A DNA stretch of 64,000 nucleotides from Paenirhodobacter populi (GTDB lineage Bacteria > Pseudomonadota > Alphaproteobacteria > Rhodobacterales > Rhodobacteraceae), in the NCBI RefSeq assembly GCF_004022215.1, contig NZ_SAUZ01000009.1, positions 113,908-177,907 on the forward strand, in the 5' to 3' direction. A program made the translations under genes and the position numbers. The notes below the pieces were generated by a model. That model was given only the letters and a program-made list of their open reading frames with translations. It was not told the DNA's origin and did not search any database. Every line of letters begins with the position of its first letter. Positions within the stretch are counted from its first letter, which is position 1. This document shows, one piece after another, positions 43,985-53,362 of this stretch.

Positions 43985-45046
43985 ATGATGCTGAAAAAGA
44001 TCCTGCTGACCGGCACAATGCTTGCCGGATTCGCCATCGGCCCCGCTTTCGCGGATGCGCCCGAGCTCAACCCCGCGCTCTCGCCGGTCGCCGGCGCACC
44101 AATGGTCGATCTGCCGGCCTCGACGAAACAGTCCTTCGTCCTCGGCTTCTCGAACATCTCGGTGGTCAACACCTGGCGGGTGCAGATGGTCGAGGAACTG
44201 AAGAACGAGGCCGCCCTTCACCCCGAGATCAGCCAGCTGATCATTTCAGACGCGGGCGGCGACGTGAACCGGCAGGTCGCGGATATCGAAAGCCTGATCG
44301 CCCGCGGCGTCGATGCGATCCTGGTTTCGCCGGGTTCGGAGGTGGCGCTCAACGGCGCGCTGGAAAAGGCCCATGCGGCGGGCATTCCGACGATCATCTT
44401 TTCATCCAACGCCACGCCCGAGCACTACACCGTCAAACTTCTGGCCGATGACGCGCAGTTCGGGCGCGACGGCGCGAAATTCCTGGCCGAGGCGCTCGGC
44501 GGCAAGGGCAACGTGATCGCCCTACGCGGCATCTCGGGCAATTCCATCGACAACGACCGTTTCCGTGGCGTCACCGAGGTCTTTGCCGATTATCCGGACA
44601 TCAGGATCATTGATCAGGGCTTCGGCGACTGGGCCTACGACAAGGGCAAGCAGGTCTGCGAGTCGCTGCTGATCGCACATCCCGATGTACAGGGCATCTG
44701 GTCTTCGGGCGGCGCGATGACGCAGGCCTGCGCCGAGGTGCTCGAGGAAAACGGCTTGCCGATGATCCCGATGACCGGCGAGGCCAACAACGGCTTTCTA
44801 CGCACATGGAAGGAAAAGGGCCTGCAATCGGTGGCGCCGGTCAGCCCGACCTGGTTCGGCCAGCAGGGCGTCATCGCCGCGCTCAGGGTCCTGGAAGGGG
44901 CGCCGATCGCGCGCGACAACCTCGTCAATCCGCCGCCCATCCTCGGCGATCAGATCGACGGGTTCTATCGCGCCGATCTGGGCGATGCCTACTGGGTCGG
45001 CTCGCCGCTGCCGGACGAAAAGCTGAAAGAGCTATACGGCAAGTAA
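43985..45046 (+). CDS. Ribose-type periplasmic sugar-binding protein (operon 1)
   Basis: A 353-residue type I binding protein (Peripla_BP_4) with a Sec signal (about residues 1-22, ending GPAFA). The mature start contains FVLGFSNISVVNTWRVQMVE, and the family phrase ISDAGGDVNRQVADIESLIA followed by RGVDAILVSPGS is clear. A GxWSSGGAM-type hinge text (GIWSSGGAMTQAC) lies near residue 240. Strong GGAGG is present before the start. The ligand is probably a sugar or polyol; the length, longer than RbsB, is common in proteobacterial relatives of unknown specificity. Confidence 0.88.
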   Translation: MMLKKILLTGTMLAGFAIGPAFADAPELNPALSPVAGAPMVDLPASTKQSFVLGFSNISVVNTWRVQMVEELKNEAALHPEISQLIISDAGGDVNRQVADIESLIARGVDAILVSPGSEVALNGALEKAHAAGIPTIIFSSNATPEHYTVKLLADDAQFGRDGAKFLAEALGGKGNVIALRGISGNSIDNDRFRGVTEVFADYPDIRIIDQGFGDWAYDKGKQVCESLLIAHPDVQGIWSSGGAMTQACAEVLEENGLPMIPMTGEANNGFLRTWKEKGLQSVAPVSPTWFGQQGVIAALRVLEGAPIARDNLVNPPPILGDQIDGFYRADLGDAYWVGSPLPDEKLKELYGK

Positions 45047-45061
45047 CCGGGAGCGAAGGCG

Positions 45062-46546
45062 ATGCTGCTTGAAGTCACCGACATCACCATGTCGTTCGGT
45101 CCGGTGCAGGCGCTGCGCGGGGTATCTCTGGCGCTTCGGCCGGGCAGCGTCCACGCCGTTCTGGGCGAGAACGGGGCGGGGAAATCCACGTTGATGAAGA
45201 TCATCTCCGGGGTATTTCCGCCCAGTTCGGGCGAGATCCGGGTCGGCGGCGCGCCGGTCTCGTGGCATCAGGCCGAACAGGCCCGCGCCGCGGGCGTGTC
45301 AACGATCTTTCAGGAATTCATCCTGCTGCCCAACCTGTCGGTGGCCGAGAACCTGTTTCTCGGCCGCGAGCCGAGGAACCGGCTCGGCCTGATCGACCGG
45401 CCCCGCATGCGCGAGGAAAGCCGCCGGATCCTGGCGCGCGTCGGGCTGGATCTGAATCCGGACGTGCTGACCGGCAGCCTGCGGGTCGCCGAACAGCAGA
45501 TGGTAGAGATCGCCAAGGGCGTGATGCGGGACGCGCGGATCTTCGTCTTCGACGAACCGACGGCGGCGCTTGGCGACCGGGAAGCAGCGCAGCTTTTCGC
45601 ACTGATCCGGCAGTTGCGGACCGAAGGCAAGGGAGTGCTCTATATCTCGCACCGGCTGCCCGAGCTCTTTGATCTCTGCGACGAGGTGACCGTGCTGAAG
45701 GACGGTCAATATGCCGGTCATTTCCTGATGAAGGATACCGGCCCCGAGGAACTGGTGACCACCATGGTGGGCCGGAGACTCGATCAGCTCTACCCGCCAC
45801 GTCCCGCACCGGCGACAGGGGCACCCCTGCTCGAACTGCGGGCGGTGAAGGTCGAGGGGCTGGCCGGGCCCGTCAACCTGTCGGTCGGGCGCAACGAGAT
45901 CGTCGGCCTTGCCGGGCTCGAGGGACAGGGCCAGATCGAGATTACCCGCGCGATCTACGAAGGTCACACGCTTGAGGCGGGCGAGATCCTGTTCGACGGC
46001 AAGGCTTTCGATCACTCGGGGCCGACGGGTGGCATCGCGGCGGGGATCGGGCTGATCCCCGAGGACCGCAAGGCCGACGGACTGTTCCTGCCGCTTTCCG
46101 TGGCGCGCAACATCTCGGCGGGCCTGCTGCCGGGTCTGGGCCTGGGCCGATCGGCCCCGCAGCCGAAGGCGGAGATCGAGGCACAGGTCCGGCGTCTCCG
46201 GATCCGGCTGCGCGATACCGGGCAGACCATCGGCGAACTGTCGGGCGGCAACCAGCAAAAGGCGCTGCTGGCGCGCTGGCTGGTCCGGGGCGTGCGGCTG
46301 CTGATCTGCGAGGAACCGACGCGCGGCGTCGACATCGGCGCCAAATCCGAGATCTACGCCATTCTGCGCGAGCTGGCCGACCGCGGCGTGCCGGTGCTCG
46401 TCACGTCGCGCGAACTGCCCGAACTGATCGGCCTTTGCGACCGGATCGTCGTCGTGCGCGACGGCGCCACAGTCGCGGAAATACCGGGCGCCGAGGCGAC
46501 CGAGGAACGGATCATGGCCGCGGCCATCAGGGGAGGACAGCGATGA
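45062..46546 (+). CDS. Ribose-type ABC transporter ATPase, two domains (operon 1)
   Basis: A 494-residue RbsA/MglA-type protein with two ABC domains. Domain 1: Walker A GENGAGKST, C-loop region LRVAEQQMVEIAKGV, Walker B IFVFDEPTAALGD and YISHRLPELFDLCD. Domain 2 (about from 255): degenerate Walker A GLEGQGQIE as usual in the family, signature LSGGNQQK and Walker B LLICEEPTRGVD. All catalytic positions expected for the first site are present. It starts 16 bases after the binding-protein stop and overlaps the next permease by four bases. Confidence 0.9.
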   Translation: MLLEVTDITMSFGPVQALRGVSLALRPGSVHAVLGENGAGKSTLMKIISGVFPPSSGEIRVGGAPVSWHQAEQARAAGVSTIFQEFILLPNLSVAENLFLGREPRNRLGLIDRPRMREESRRILARVGLDLNPDVLTGSLRVAEQQMVEIAKGVMRDARIFVFDEPTAALGDREAAQLFALIRQLRTEGKGVLYISHRLPELFDLCDEVTVLKDGQYAGHFLMKDTGPEELVTTMVGRRLDQLYPPRPAPATGAPLLELRAVKVEGLAGPVNLSVGRNEIVGLAGLEGQGQIEITRAIYEGHTLEAGEILFDGKAFDHSGPTGGIAAGIGLIPEDRKADGLFLPLSVARNISAGLLPGLGLGRSAPQPKAEIEAQVRRLRIRLRDTGQTIGELSGGNQQKALLARWLVRGVRLLICEEPTRGVDIGAKSEIYAILRELADRGVPVLVTSRELPELIGLCDRIVVVRDGATVAEIPGAEATEERIMAAAIRGGQR

Positions 46547-47478
46547 AACTTGCCAGAGCGACCACGGCCGCGCGGCTTCGCCGTCTCTCGGCCCTGCCGG
46601 TAATGGTATTGCTTGCGATCCTCGCCATCGGGCTGGGCATCGCCTCGCCGCATGCACTCTCGGCCCAGAACCTGATCAACATCCTGAATCAGCAGGCCAG
46701 CCTGATCTTGGTGACGGTGGGGCAGACCATCGTGGTCCTGACGGCGGGGCTCGATCTTTCGGTCGGCTCGGTCGTTTCGCTGACCACGGCCATCGCCAGC
46801 CACGACATTCCCTTCGCGGTGCCACTCGCGGTGCTCGCCGCGCTCGCCGTCGGACTGGTCAATGCCACCGGCATTCTGAAATTCGGCATCCATCCGATCC
46901 TGATGACGCTCTCGACCATGACGGCGGTTCAGGGCCTTGCGCTCCTGATACGGCCGATCCCCGGGGGCACGGTGCCGGACTGGATGAGATCCTACGCCGG
47001 GGCCGAACTGTTTGGCCTGCCGCTTCCGGTGATCCTCACCGCGCTGGCGGTGCTCATCGCCGGCATGGCGATCTCTCACAGCCGCTTCGGGCTGCACCTG
47101 ATGGCGACCGGCGCCTCGCCGCAGAGTGCGCTTCTGGGCGGGGTCAATACCGGGCGGATCATTCTCGTGGCCTATCTGCTGTCTTCCCTGTTCGCCTGCC
47201 TCGGCGGCCTCAACCTCGCGGCGCGGCTGGCGAGCGGCGATCCTCTCGTGGGGGCACCGTTCGGGATCGACTCCATCGCGGCCACCGCACTCGGCGGCAC
47301 GCAGCTTTCGGGCGGCCTCGGCGGTGTGGCTGGACCGGCGGCAGGGGTGCTGTTCCTCGCGCTTCTGGGGAACGGGCTGAACCTGCTGAACATCTCGACC
47401 TACTACCAGATGATCATAAAAGGCGCGCTGCTGATCCTCGCCGTCAGCGCCCACCGTCGCAACCAACCCGGGCTGTAA
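46543..47478 (+). CDS. Ribose-type ABC transporter permease (operon 1, second permease)
   Basis: A 311-residue RbsC-type membrane protein with the signature TAGLDLSVGSVVSLTTAIAS near residue 66, the phrase ATGASPQSALLGGVNTGRII and the C-terminal GGTQLSGGLGGVAGPAAGVL. The ATG at 46543 overlaps the ATPase stop; the longer open frame upstream to 46435 reads the ATPase gene out of frame. With the permease at 42932 it suggests a heterodimeric pore, rather than the RbsC homodimer. Confidence 0.9.
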   Translation: MKLARATTAARLRRLSALPVMVLLAILAIGLGIASPHALSAQNLINILNQQASLILVTVGQTIVVLTAGLDLSVGSVVSLTTAIASHDIPFAVPLAVLAALAVGLVNATGILKFGIHPILMTLSTMTAVQGLALLIRPIPGGTVPDWMRSYAGAELFGLPLPVILTALAVLIAGMAISHSRFGLHLMATGASPQSALLGGVNTGRIILVAYLLSSLFACLGGLNLAARLASGDPLVGAPFGIDSIAATALGGTQLSGGLGGVAGPAAGVLFLALLGNGLNLLNISTYYQMIIKGALLILAVSAHRRNQPGL

Positions 47479-47510
47479 GCAGCAAACTACCCGTATCAAA
47501 AGGATCCATC

Positions 47511-48383
47511 ATGGACATCAAGGCTATCGTCGATTGCAAAACGCTGTTGGGCGAAGGTCCTCTATGGGACGTGGAAGAGCAGAAGCTCTACTGGATAGAC
47601 AGTCTCGGCAATCGCATCTTTCGTGCGGACCAGAACGGCAATGGAGTGGAAAGCTGGCCGGTTCCGGCAAACATCGGCTCCCTCGCGCTGAGGAAGAACG
47701 GCGGCGCCCTCCTGTCGCTTGCCGACGGGATCTATGGCTTCGACTTCGCGACCGGCGAAGCGGAGCTCATCCACAGGGTCTCACACAAGGGCGATACGGT
47801 GCGGCTCAACGATGGCAAGGTCGACCGGCGCGGCCGTTTCGTCACCGGCAGCCTCGAGACGACCGAGACGGCGCCCCTCGGCCTGCTCTACAGCGTCGAC
47901 ACCGACCTGCGGGTAAGCCAGATCGATGACGGCATCACCGTTTCGAACGGCCCGTGCTGGAGCCCGGACCACTCGATCTTCTATTTCGCCGACAGCCGGT
48001 CAAAGGCGATCTGGGCCTATGACTACGACATCGACACCGGCAAACTGTCCAACAAGCGCAGGTTCGTCGCGTTCGGGCCCGAGGACGGCCTCCCGGATGG
48101 CGCCACCGTCGATGCCGAGGGATGCGTCTGGTCTGCCGGTGTCTACAAGAGCAAGATCCATCGCTTCTCCCCCGAAGGCAGGCGGCTTATGACCATCGAC
48201 ATGCCGGTGGTCTGCGTGACCTCGGTGATGTTCGGGGGACCGCAGCTCGACCGACTGTATGTCACCTCGATGCTGCGCGCCCCGGTGCCGGGCATAGAGG
48301 AGACGGGGCCGCTCGCCGGTTCGCTCTTCGTGATCGACGGGCTGGGGATCCGCGGATTGCCGGAATATCGCTTCGGAGGCTGA
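47511..48383 (+). CDS. SMP-30/gluconolactonase family lactonase
   Basis: A 290-residue six-bladed beta-propeller protein. Metal-ligand positions of the SMP-30/regucalcin family are visible: Glu in LGEGPLWDVEEQKLYWID, Asn in VSNGPCWSPD, and Asp in LPDGATVDAEGCVWSA, with LNDGKVDRRGRFVTG in between (Asn/Asp pair). It should open a sugar lactone formed by oxidation of the imported sugar. It is the last gene of operon 1, 32 bases after the second permease. The specific lactone is unknown. Confidence 0.88.
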   Translation: MDIKAIVDCKTLLGEGPLWDVEEQKLYWIDSLGNRIFRADQNGNGVESWPVPANIGSLALRKNGGALLSLADGIYGFDFATGEAELIHRVSHKGDTVRLNDGKVDRRGRFVTGSLETTETAPLGLLYSVDTDLRVSQIDDGITVSNGPCWSPDHSIFYFADSRSKAIWAYDYDIDTGKLSNKRRFVAFGPEDGLPDGATVDAEGCVWSAGVYKSKIHRFSPEGRRLMTIDMPVVCVTSVMFGGPQLDRLYVTSMLRAPVPGIEETGPLAGSLFVIDGLGIRGLPEYRFGG

Positions 48384-48440
48384 TGCCCCCGCGCCCGCGG
48401 ACAAATCCTCTCCGGCTGGCGCAGCATCCGTGCTTCGTCT

Positions 48441-49160
48441 ATGAGAAGAGAAAATCATTTCGGATATCTCGGCATGCCACCAAGAGCGGTTATCAAGGAA
48501 AACCTCTCGGAGCAAATCTACAGATCGCTCCGTCTGTCGTTGATGGACGGTGAATACCGCCCGGGTGAGCGGCTGACGATCAGCGCGGTGGCCGAGCATT
48601 ACGGCACCTCGATCACGCCGGTGCGCGAGGCGATCTTCCGCCTCGCGTCCGAACGGGCGCTCGAGGTCAAGGCCGCGACCTCGGTGATCGTGCCGAACCT
48701 GACCACGCGGGACCTGCGCGAGATCGTGGCGATCCGCAAGGATCTCGAAGGGATGGCCGCCTACCGGACCGGCCAGATCGCGACGGCCCGGATGATCGAG
48801 GAACTCGAAGCGCAGAACGCCCTTTTCTCGAAGGCGGCGGCGCAGAGCCCGCGTGAGGCGGCCCAGGCCAACCGGGATTTCCATTTCATGATCCTGCGCT
48901 TTTCGGAAATGCCCTATGTCGAAGCGATCTGCGAAAACATGTGGACGTTGATGGGCCCGTTCCTGCGCACCTTTCACGAAGAGATCCCGATCCGTCGGCT
49001 GACCGCCGACAACCATCAGCATTTCCGGTTTCTGTCGGCGGTGCATGCGGGCGACCCGGTCGGGGCCCGCGAGGCGATGCAGGCGGATATCGCCTGGAGC
49101 GAGGAGCTGATTCTGCGCAGGGAAGAACTGGCCGAGCGCGAGGCCAAGAAACCGCGCTGA
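48441..49160 (+). CDS. GntR family regulator, FCD subgroup
   Basis: A 239-residue regulator with winged helix text LTISAVAEHYGTSITPVREA followed by IFRLASERALEV, and an FCD effector domain containing AYRTGQIATARMIEE, NRDFHFMILRFSEMP (Asp/His metal ligand pattern) and HQHFRFLSAVHAGD (His). The start is uncertain: ATG 48441 has no clear ribosome site, and ATG 48474 is an alternative that keeps the whole domain. It lies between two operons carrying identical ATGCAT(G/C)ATGCAT palindromes and is the obvious candidate to repress both. The effector is probably a pathway sugar acid. Confidence 0.87.
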   Translation: MRRENHFGYLGMPPRAVIKENLSEQIYRSLRLSLMDGEYRPGERLTISAVAEHYGTSITPVREAIFRLASERALEVKAATSVIVPNLTTRDLREIVAIRKDLEGMAAYRTGQIATARMIEELEAQNALFSKAAAQSPREAAQANRDFHFMILRFSEMPYVEAICENMWTLMGPFLRTFHEEIPIRRLTADNHQHFRFLSAVHAGDPVGAREAMQADIAWSEELILRREELAEREAKKPR

Positions 49161-49207
49161 TGGTCATTGGGACGGGGTGGAAGGCAGGCCCTTCACCCCG
49201 TTCCGGT

Positions 49208-49897
49208 TCAGGCGACGGAATATCCCCCGTCGATCGGAAGCAGCGCCCCGTGGACATAACTCGCCGCATCCGAGACGAGGAAGCCGATCACCGAGGCGAC
49301 CTCGGCCGGTTCGGCCCAACGGCCGAGCGGAATGCGCCCGGTGATCTTCGGTTCACGCAACGGATCGTTCTTCGCGCCAAGACCCATGCGCGTCATGATC
49401 CAACCCGGCGCGACGGCATTGACGCGCACCCCGCGCCCGCCCCAGGCCACCGCCATCGACCGTGTCAGCGCCACGATTCCACCTTTCGACGCCGCATAGG
49501 CGGGCGATTTCGGCGAGCCGAAATAGCTCCACATCGAGGCGATGTTCACCACCGATCCCCGCGCCGCTTCGAGCTTCTCCAGCGCGGCGGTGGCGGCGGC
49601 AAGGCTCGCCGTCAGGTTCACGTCGAGAACGAAGCGGAAATCCTCGACCTGCCATTCGCGTTCCTGACGCAACACGCCCGCGCAATTGACCAGCGCGTCG
49701 ACCCGGTCGGCCCGGCCCACCAGCGCGGCCAGATCGGCGGCGCTGGTCACGTCGGTTCTCACGAATTCGGCGCCCTCGGGAAGGTCATCCTCCTGATCCA
49801 GACCGCCGGCGATGACGTGCCATCCGGCTCCGGCAAGGTGGCGACAGGTGGCAAGCCCGATACCGGTGCCGCCGCCCGTCACGATTGCTGTCTTCAT
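49208..49897 (-). CDS. SDR family oxidoreductase
   Basis: A 229-residue classical short-chain dehydrogenase. The cofactor motif TGGGTGIG is at residues 7-14, NCAG at about 78-81, the catalytic Ser region SMWSYFGSPKSPAY with YAASK supplying Tyr and Lys near residue 135-139, and the C-terminal PIDGGYSVA. It should oxidise or reduce a sugar, sugar alcohol or related alcohol with NAD(P). It is the last gene of a leftward operon with the two transketolase subunits. Confidence 0.9.
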   Translation of the reverse strand: MKTAIVTGGGTGIGLATCRHLAGAGWHVIAGGLDQEDDLPEGAEFVRTDVTSAADLAALVGRADRVDALVNCAGVLRQEREWQVEDFRFVLDVNLTASLAAATAALEKLEAARGSVVNIASMWSYFGSPKSPAYAASKGGIVALTRSMAVAWGGRGVRVNAVAPGWIMTRMGLGAKNDPLREPKITGRIPLGRWAEPAEVASVIGFLVSDAASYVHGALLPIDGGYSVA

Positions 49898-49911
49898 CCC
49901 GCTTCCCCCCG

Positions 49912-50898
49912 TCAGCTGCGCAGGAATTCTTCGGCGACGGCGCGTATGCCGGCCCCGTCGAGCTTGTAATGCGCGTAAAGATGCGTCGGCGGCGCGATCA
50001 GGCTGTATTCGTCCTGGATGCCATGCCGCTTGAGCCGGATGCCCTTGCCTTCGTCGGTCAGCACTTCGGCCACGGCGGCACCGAGACCACCCAGCACATT
50101 GTGTTCTTCGACCGTCATCAGCCGGCCGCTCTTTGAACGGTCCGCCGCCTCGATGATGGCGTCGCGGTCGAGCGGCTTGATCGAGGCCATGTCGATCACC
50201 CCGACCGAGCGACCAGCCGCATTCATCGCCGCCGCCGCCTCGAGCGCTGCATGGACGGTGATGCCGCAGGCGATGATGGTCAGATCCTCGCCGAAACCGT
50301 GGACATGCGCCTTGCCGAATTCGAAGGTGGTGCCGCCGTCGTAGACCACAGGATCCCGGCCGCGGCCGATGCGGAAGTAGATCGGCTGATCCCAGTTGGC
50401 CGAGGCGCGGATCGCGGCCTCGAGTTGCGCACCGTCAGAGGGCGAGACCACGGTCAGGTCGGCGATCGAGCGCATCGTGCCGATGTCTTCCGTGGCATGG
50501 TGCGAGGTCCCGTAGAACCCGAGCGAGATGCCGGTGTGGTGGCCGACGAGCCGCACCGGCTGCGCGGAATAGGCCACGTCCATGCGGATCTGCTCGCAGG
50601 TGAGCAGCCCAAGGAACGAGGCGAAGGTCGCCACGAAGGGCACGACGCCCGTCGTCGCGATCCCGGCCGCGGTCGAAACCATGTTCTGTTCCGAGATGCC
50701 GAAAGAGATATAGCGGTCGGGATAGGCCTCGGCGAACCGGTTCAGCCCGTTTGAATATTGCAGGTCGGCGGAACCCGCGACGACATTGTGCCCGGTTTTC
50801 ACCAGATCGATCAGCCCGTTCGACAGGTGGTCGAGCCCGGGGTTGACCATGTTCAGCCCGCGATATTGCCAGGAATTGGGGGATTTCGGTCCATTCAT
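49912..50898 (-). CDS. Transketolase, C-terminal subunit (split enzyme)
   Basis: A 328-residue protein equal to the pyrimidine-binding and C-terminal domains of transketolase. The conserved FGISEQNMVSTAAGIATTGV contains the Glu that activates the thiamine diphosphate, and VVPFVATFASFLG and the C-terminal VEEHNVLGGLGAAVAEVL follow. The N-terminal half is encoded separately just upstream, one base before this start. Split transketolases occur in several dedicated sugar pathways (apulose-4-phosphate, sulfofructose) as well as in archaea. The 14-base spacing to the SDR gene shows one operon. Confidence 0.9.
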   Translation of the reverse strand: MNGPKSPNSWQYRGLNMVNPGLDHLSNGLIDLVKTGHNVVAGSADLQYSNGLNRFAEAYPDRYISFGISEQNMVSTAAGIATTGVVPFVATFASFLGLLTCEQIRMDVAYSAQPVRLVGHHTGISLGFYGTSHHATEDIGTMRSIADLTVVSPSDGAQLEAAIRASANWDQPIYFRIGRGRDPVVYDGGTTFEFGKAHVHGFGEDLTIIACGITVHAALEAAAAMNAAGRSVGVIDMASIKPLDRDAIIEAADRSKSGRLMTVEEHNVLGGLGAAVAEVLTDEGKGIRLKRHGIQDEYSLIAPPTHLYAHYKLDGAGIRAVAEEFLRS

Positions 50899-50899
50899 T

Positions 50900-51787
50900 T
50901 CAGATCACCTGCGCCTTGATTTCGGCAATCGCCTCTTGGGCGTCCGTCGGATCGAGCCAGCCGAGATGCCAGCCCGGTTCAGTTTCCATGTAGGAGACGC
51001 CCCTGCCCTTGACGGTTTTCGAGATGACCAGCGCCGGTTTCTCGCGCGCTCCGTCAGCGCGCAGGCGGCGCAGCAGCGTCGTGACGGCGGCGATGTCGTG
51101 GCCGTCGACGGTATGGACCTCCCAGCCGAAGGCCCGCCATTTCTGGTCGAGCGGCTCGATCCCCATCACCTCGTCGACACGACCGTCAAGCTGGAAGCCG
51201 TTGCGGTCAACGATGGCGATCAGGTTCTTCATCCTGTTCTGCGCGGCGAACAGGGCCGCTTCCCAGACCTGGCCCTCCTGCATCTCGCCGTCGCCCATCA
51301 TGCAGAAAACCTTGTAGTCTTGGCCCGTCCAGCGCTGCGCCAGCGCGATGCCGATGGCGTTCGACAGCGCATGCCCGATGGACCCCGAGGAGAAGTCCAC
51401 CCCCGGCACCTTGCGCATGTCGGGGTGATCGCCCAAGGGGCTGCCCAGCCGGGTGTAGCTGTCGAGCCATTCCTTCGGGAAGAAGCCAAGATCGGCGTAG
51501 ATCGGGAACAGACCCACCGCCGCATGGCCCTTGCCGATGGTGAAGCGGTCGCGCCCTTCCCAGCCGGGCTCACCCCGGCGCAGGTTCATCACATCATAGT
51601 AGAGCGCCGAGAACACCTCGGCCGCGGAAAAGACCGAAGTGTAGTGGCCGGTCTTGGCGATATCGATCAGGCGGATCGTCTCGAGCCGGATGAACTGCGC
51701 GCGTTCCCGCAGATGTTCTATGGTCGTCGCATCGGGCTGATGGCTGTTGTGGCCCGCAGACGTGCTGACGTCCGGTTGCAAGGTCAT
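50900..51787 (-). CDS. Transketolase, N-terminal subunit (split enzyme)
   Basis: A 295-residue thiamine-diphosphate-binding subunit: the diphosphate/Mg motif is seen as MGDGEMQEGQVWEAALFAAQ followed later by VDRNGFQLDG, and GSIGHALSNAIGIAL precedes it. The start at 51787 follows GAGGAG; a longer open frame to 52018 reads into the intergenic region and lacks family sequence. It is the first gene of the leftward transketolase-SDR operon and is divergent from the GldA-like gene about 475 bases away. The sugar acted on is not known. Confidence 0.9.
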   Translation of the reverse strand: MTLQPDVSTSAGHNSHQPDATTIEHLRERAQFIRLETIRLIDIAKTGHYTSVFSAAEVFSALYYDVMNLRRGEPGWEGRDRFTIGKGHAAVGLFPIYADLGFFPKEWLDSYTRLGSPLGDHPDMRKVPGVDFSSGSIGHALSNAIGIALAQRWTGQDYKVFCMMGDGEMQEGQVWEAALFAAQNRMKNLIAIVDRNGFQLDGRVDEVMGIEPLDQKWRAFGWEVHTVDGHDIAAVTTLLRRLRADGAREKPALVISKTVKGRGVSYMETEPGWHLGWLDPTDAQEAIAEIKAQVI

Positions 51788-52171
51788 GTCGGTCTCCTCT
51801 TGTTGGATGTTCTTCGCCGTTCCGCAGGGGCGGCGCAGGGCGATCAGGCGATGAAGCGCGAAATGCTCGCGCCGTCCGGACTGGGCGCCGGATGACGAAA
51901 GGGACCCGCCCGCCGGGCACCGTCCGACTGCCGGAATGAGTGAGCGAACGGGAACTGCATTTCCGCCGCCATCCGGATCGCCGCAGACGGCGGTGCCGGC
52001 TCCGGGTGCGCTGCCCAAAGACGCAACGCGCCATCGCGGCCTCCGGCCGCGTCGATCAGATGCAAGATCAATCTCTCCTCCCCCGTCATTCGCGCACCCG
52101 CATTTTCATACGGGCCGCGCTCCTCCCATCATGACCATAGAGGGATCTTTCAGCCGAAACAAGCATGATCC

Positions 52172-52183
52172 ATGATGCATCAT
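52172..52183. promoter_or_regulatory. ATGATGCATCAT palindrome, divergent sugar promoter region
   Basis: A perfect 12-bp palindrome ATGATGCATCAT between the leftward transketolase operon and the rightward GldA operon; the same 12-mer recurs at 52216-52227. It contains the ATGCAT core shared with the 13-bp operator before operon 1. The interval 51788-52262 otherwise has no supported gene. Confidence 0.5.
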
Positions 52184-52215
52184 TTCGATTTTAAGATTGA
52201 CCCGGCACGCGTGAC

Positions 52216-52231
52216 ATGATGCATCATGCAT
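52216..52231 (+). promoter_or_regulatory. Overlapping ATGATGCATCAT / ATGCATCATGCAT operator of sugar operon 2
   Basis: ATGATGCATCAT (52216-52227) overlaps ATGCATCATGCAT (52219-52231), the exact reverse complement of the 13-mer at 42697-42709. It lies about 30 bp before the GldA-like start, a repressor-type position. Likely bound by the FCD GntR regulator at 48441. Confidence 0.58.
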
Positions 52232-52262
52232 TAATATCGACAGGAGCGGTATGAGGGAGGAC

Positions 52263-53345
52263 ATGATGATCGTTTTTGGTTCACCGTCCCGGTATGTGCA
52301 GGGACCGGGAGCATTGCGGCAGTTGGGAACGGAACTGGCGCGAATCGCCGATACAGCGATTCTGGTGCTCGATCCGCTGATTCAGGACAAGCATGGCGAA
52401 AGCATCGATGCGTCCTGCCGCGCGGCTGGCGTGGCAGCCCGGCAGCTTCGCTTTTCGGGGGAATGCACCCCGGCGGAGGTCGAGCGTCTCGCGGCGGAAG
52501 CGGGCGAACCCGCGGTCGTGGCGGCGGCGGGCGGCGGCAAGTGCATCGATGTCGGCAAGGCGCTGGCCAACCGCAACGGCGCAATCGTCGTCACGATCCC
52601 GACCATCGCCTCGACCGATGCGCCGACGAGCCACAACTACGTGATGTATGACGAAAACCACCGGATGATCGCGGTGGAGAAACTGAAGAACAATCCGGCG
52701 CTGGTCGTTGTCGATACCGCGGTGATCGCGCAGGCACCAAAGAAGCTCTTCGTCGCGGGCATCGGCGATGCGATCGGCAAGATCTATGAAACGGAGGCCT
52801 GCTATGCCGCAGGCGGGATCAATGTCTTTGGCGCCGGATCATCCTTCTCCGCAGTTGAGCTGGGCCGGGCTTGCCACCGGCTGCTTCTGGCAGAGGCCGT
52901 TGCCGCGTTGACCGCAATCGACGCAGGTGTCCCCAGTGCGGCGCTGGAGCGGGTCGTGGAAGCAACCGTGCTGATGAGCGGCCTTGCGTTTGAAAGCGGC
53001 GGGCTCTCGATCTCGCATTCAATGACCCGCGGCCTGACGGCGCTCAAGCCCTATGCCGATGCCCTGCATGGATTCCAGGTCGCCTATGCCAATCTGGTCC
53101 AGATCCGCCTTGAAGGCCGACCGGAGGCCGAGATCCGCGCGCTGGCCACCTTTTATGGCGACGTCGGCCTGCCCCGCAGCCTGACCGAATTGGCCAGCCC
53201 GCCGGACGCGGACGCGATGGAACATATCGCGCAACGCACGATGACTGCACCGCACATCCGCCATTTCCCGCGTGACCTGACGGCTGCAGAGATTCGCGAA
53301 GCGATGCAATGGGTCGAGGCGGCATTCGCCGAACAGGCGACATAA
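52263..53345 (+). CDS. GldA-like iron/zinc-dependent alcohol dehydrogenase
   Basis: About 360 residues of the glycerol dehydrogenase group of group III alcohol dehydrogenases. NAD-binding text AAAGGGKCIDVGKALANRNG lies near residue 90, TIPTIASTDAPTSHNYVMYD follows, and metal ligands are in GIGDAIGKIYE (Asp), SISHSMTRGL (His) and ALHGFQVAYA (His). ATG 52263 is chosen over 52251 because GGAGG sits just before it. It probably interconverts a polyol or hydroxyketone in the sugar pathway. It is the first gene of operon 2. Confidence 0.88.
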   Translation: MMIVFGSPSRYVQGPGALRQLGTELARIADTAILVLDPLIQDKHGESIDASCRAAGVAARQLRFSGECTPAEVERLAAEAGEPAVVAAAGGGKCIDVGKALANRNGAIVVTIPTIASTDAPTSHNYVMYDENHRMIAVEKLKNNPALVVVDTAVIAQAPKKLFVAGIGDAIGKIYETEACYAAGGINVFGAGSSFSAVELGRACHRLLLAEAVAALTAIDAGVPSAALERVVEATVLMSGLAFESGGLSISHSMTRGLTALKPYADALHGFQVAYANLVQIRLEGRPEAEIRALATFYGDVGLPRSLTELASPPDADAMEHIAQRTMTAPHIRHFPRDLTAAEIREAMQWVEAAFAEQAT

Positions 53346-53362
53346 TAAAGAACCCGCTACAT

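Noticed and set aside
51844..52089. Minus-strand frame of 81 codons before the transketolase operon
   Set aside because: No ribosome site, no family and a low-complexity C-terminus; the interval is better explained as a divergent promoter region.
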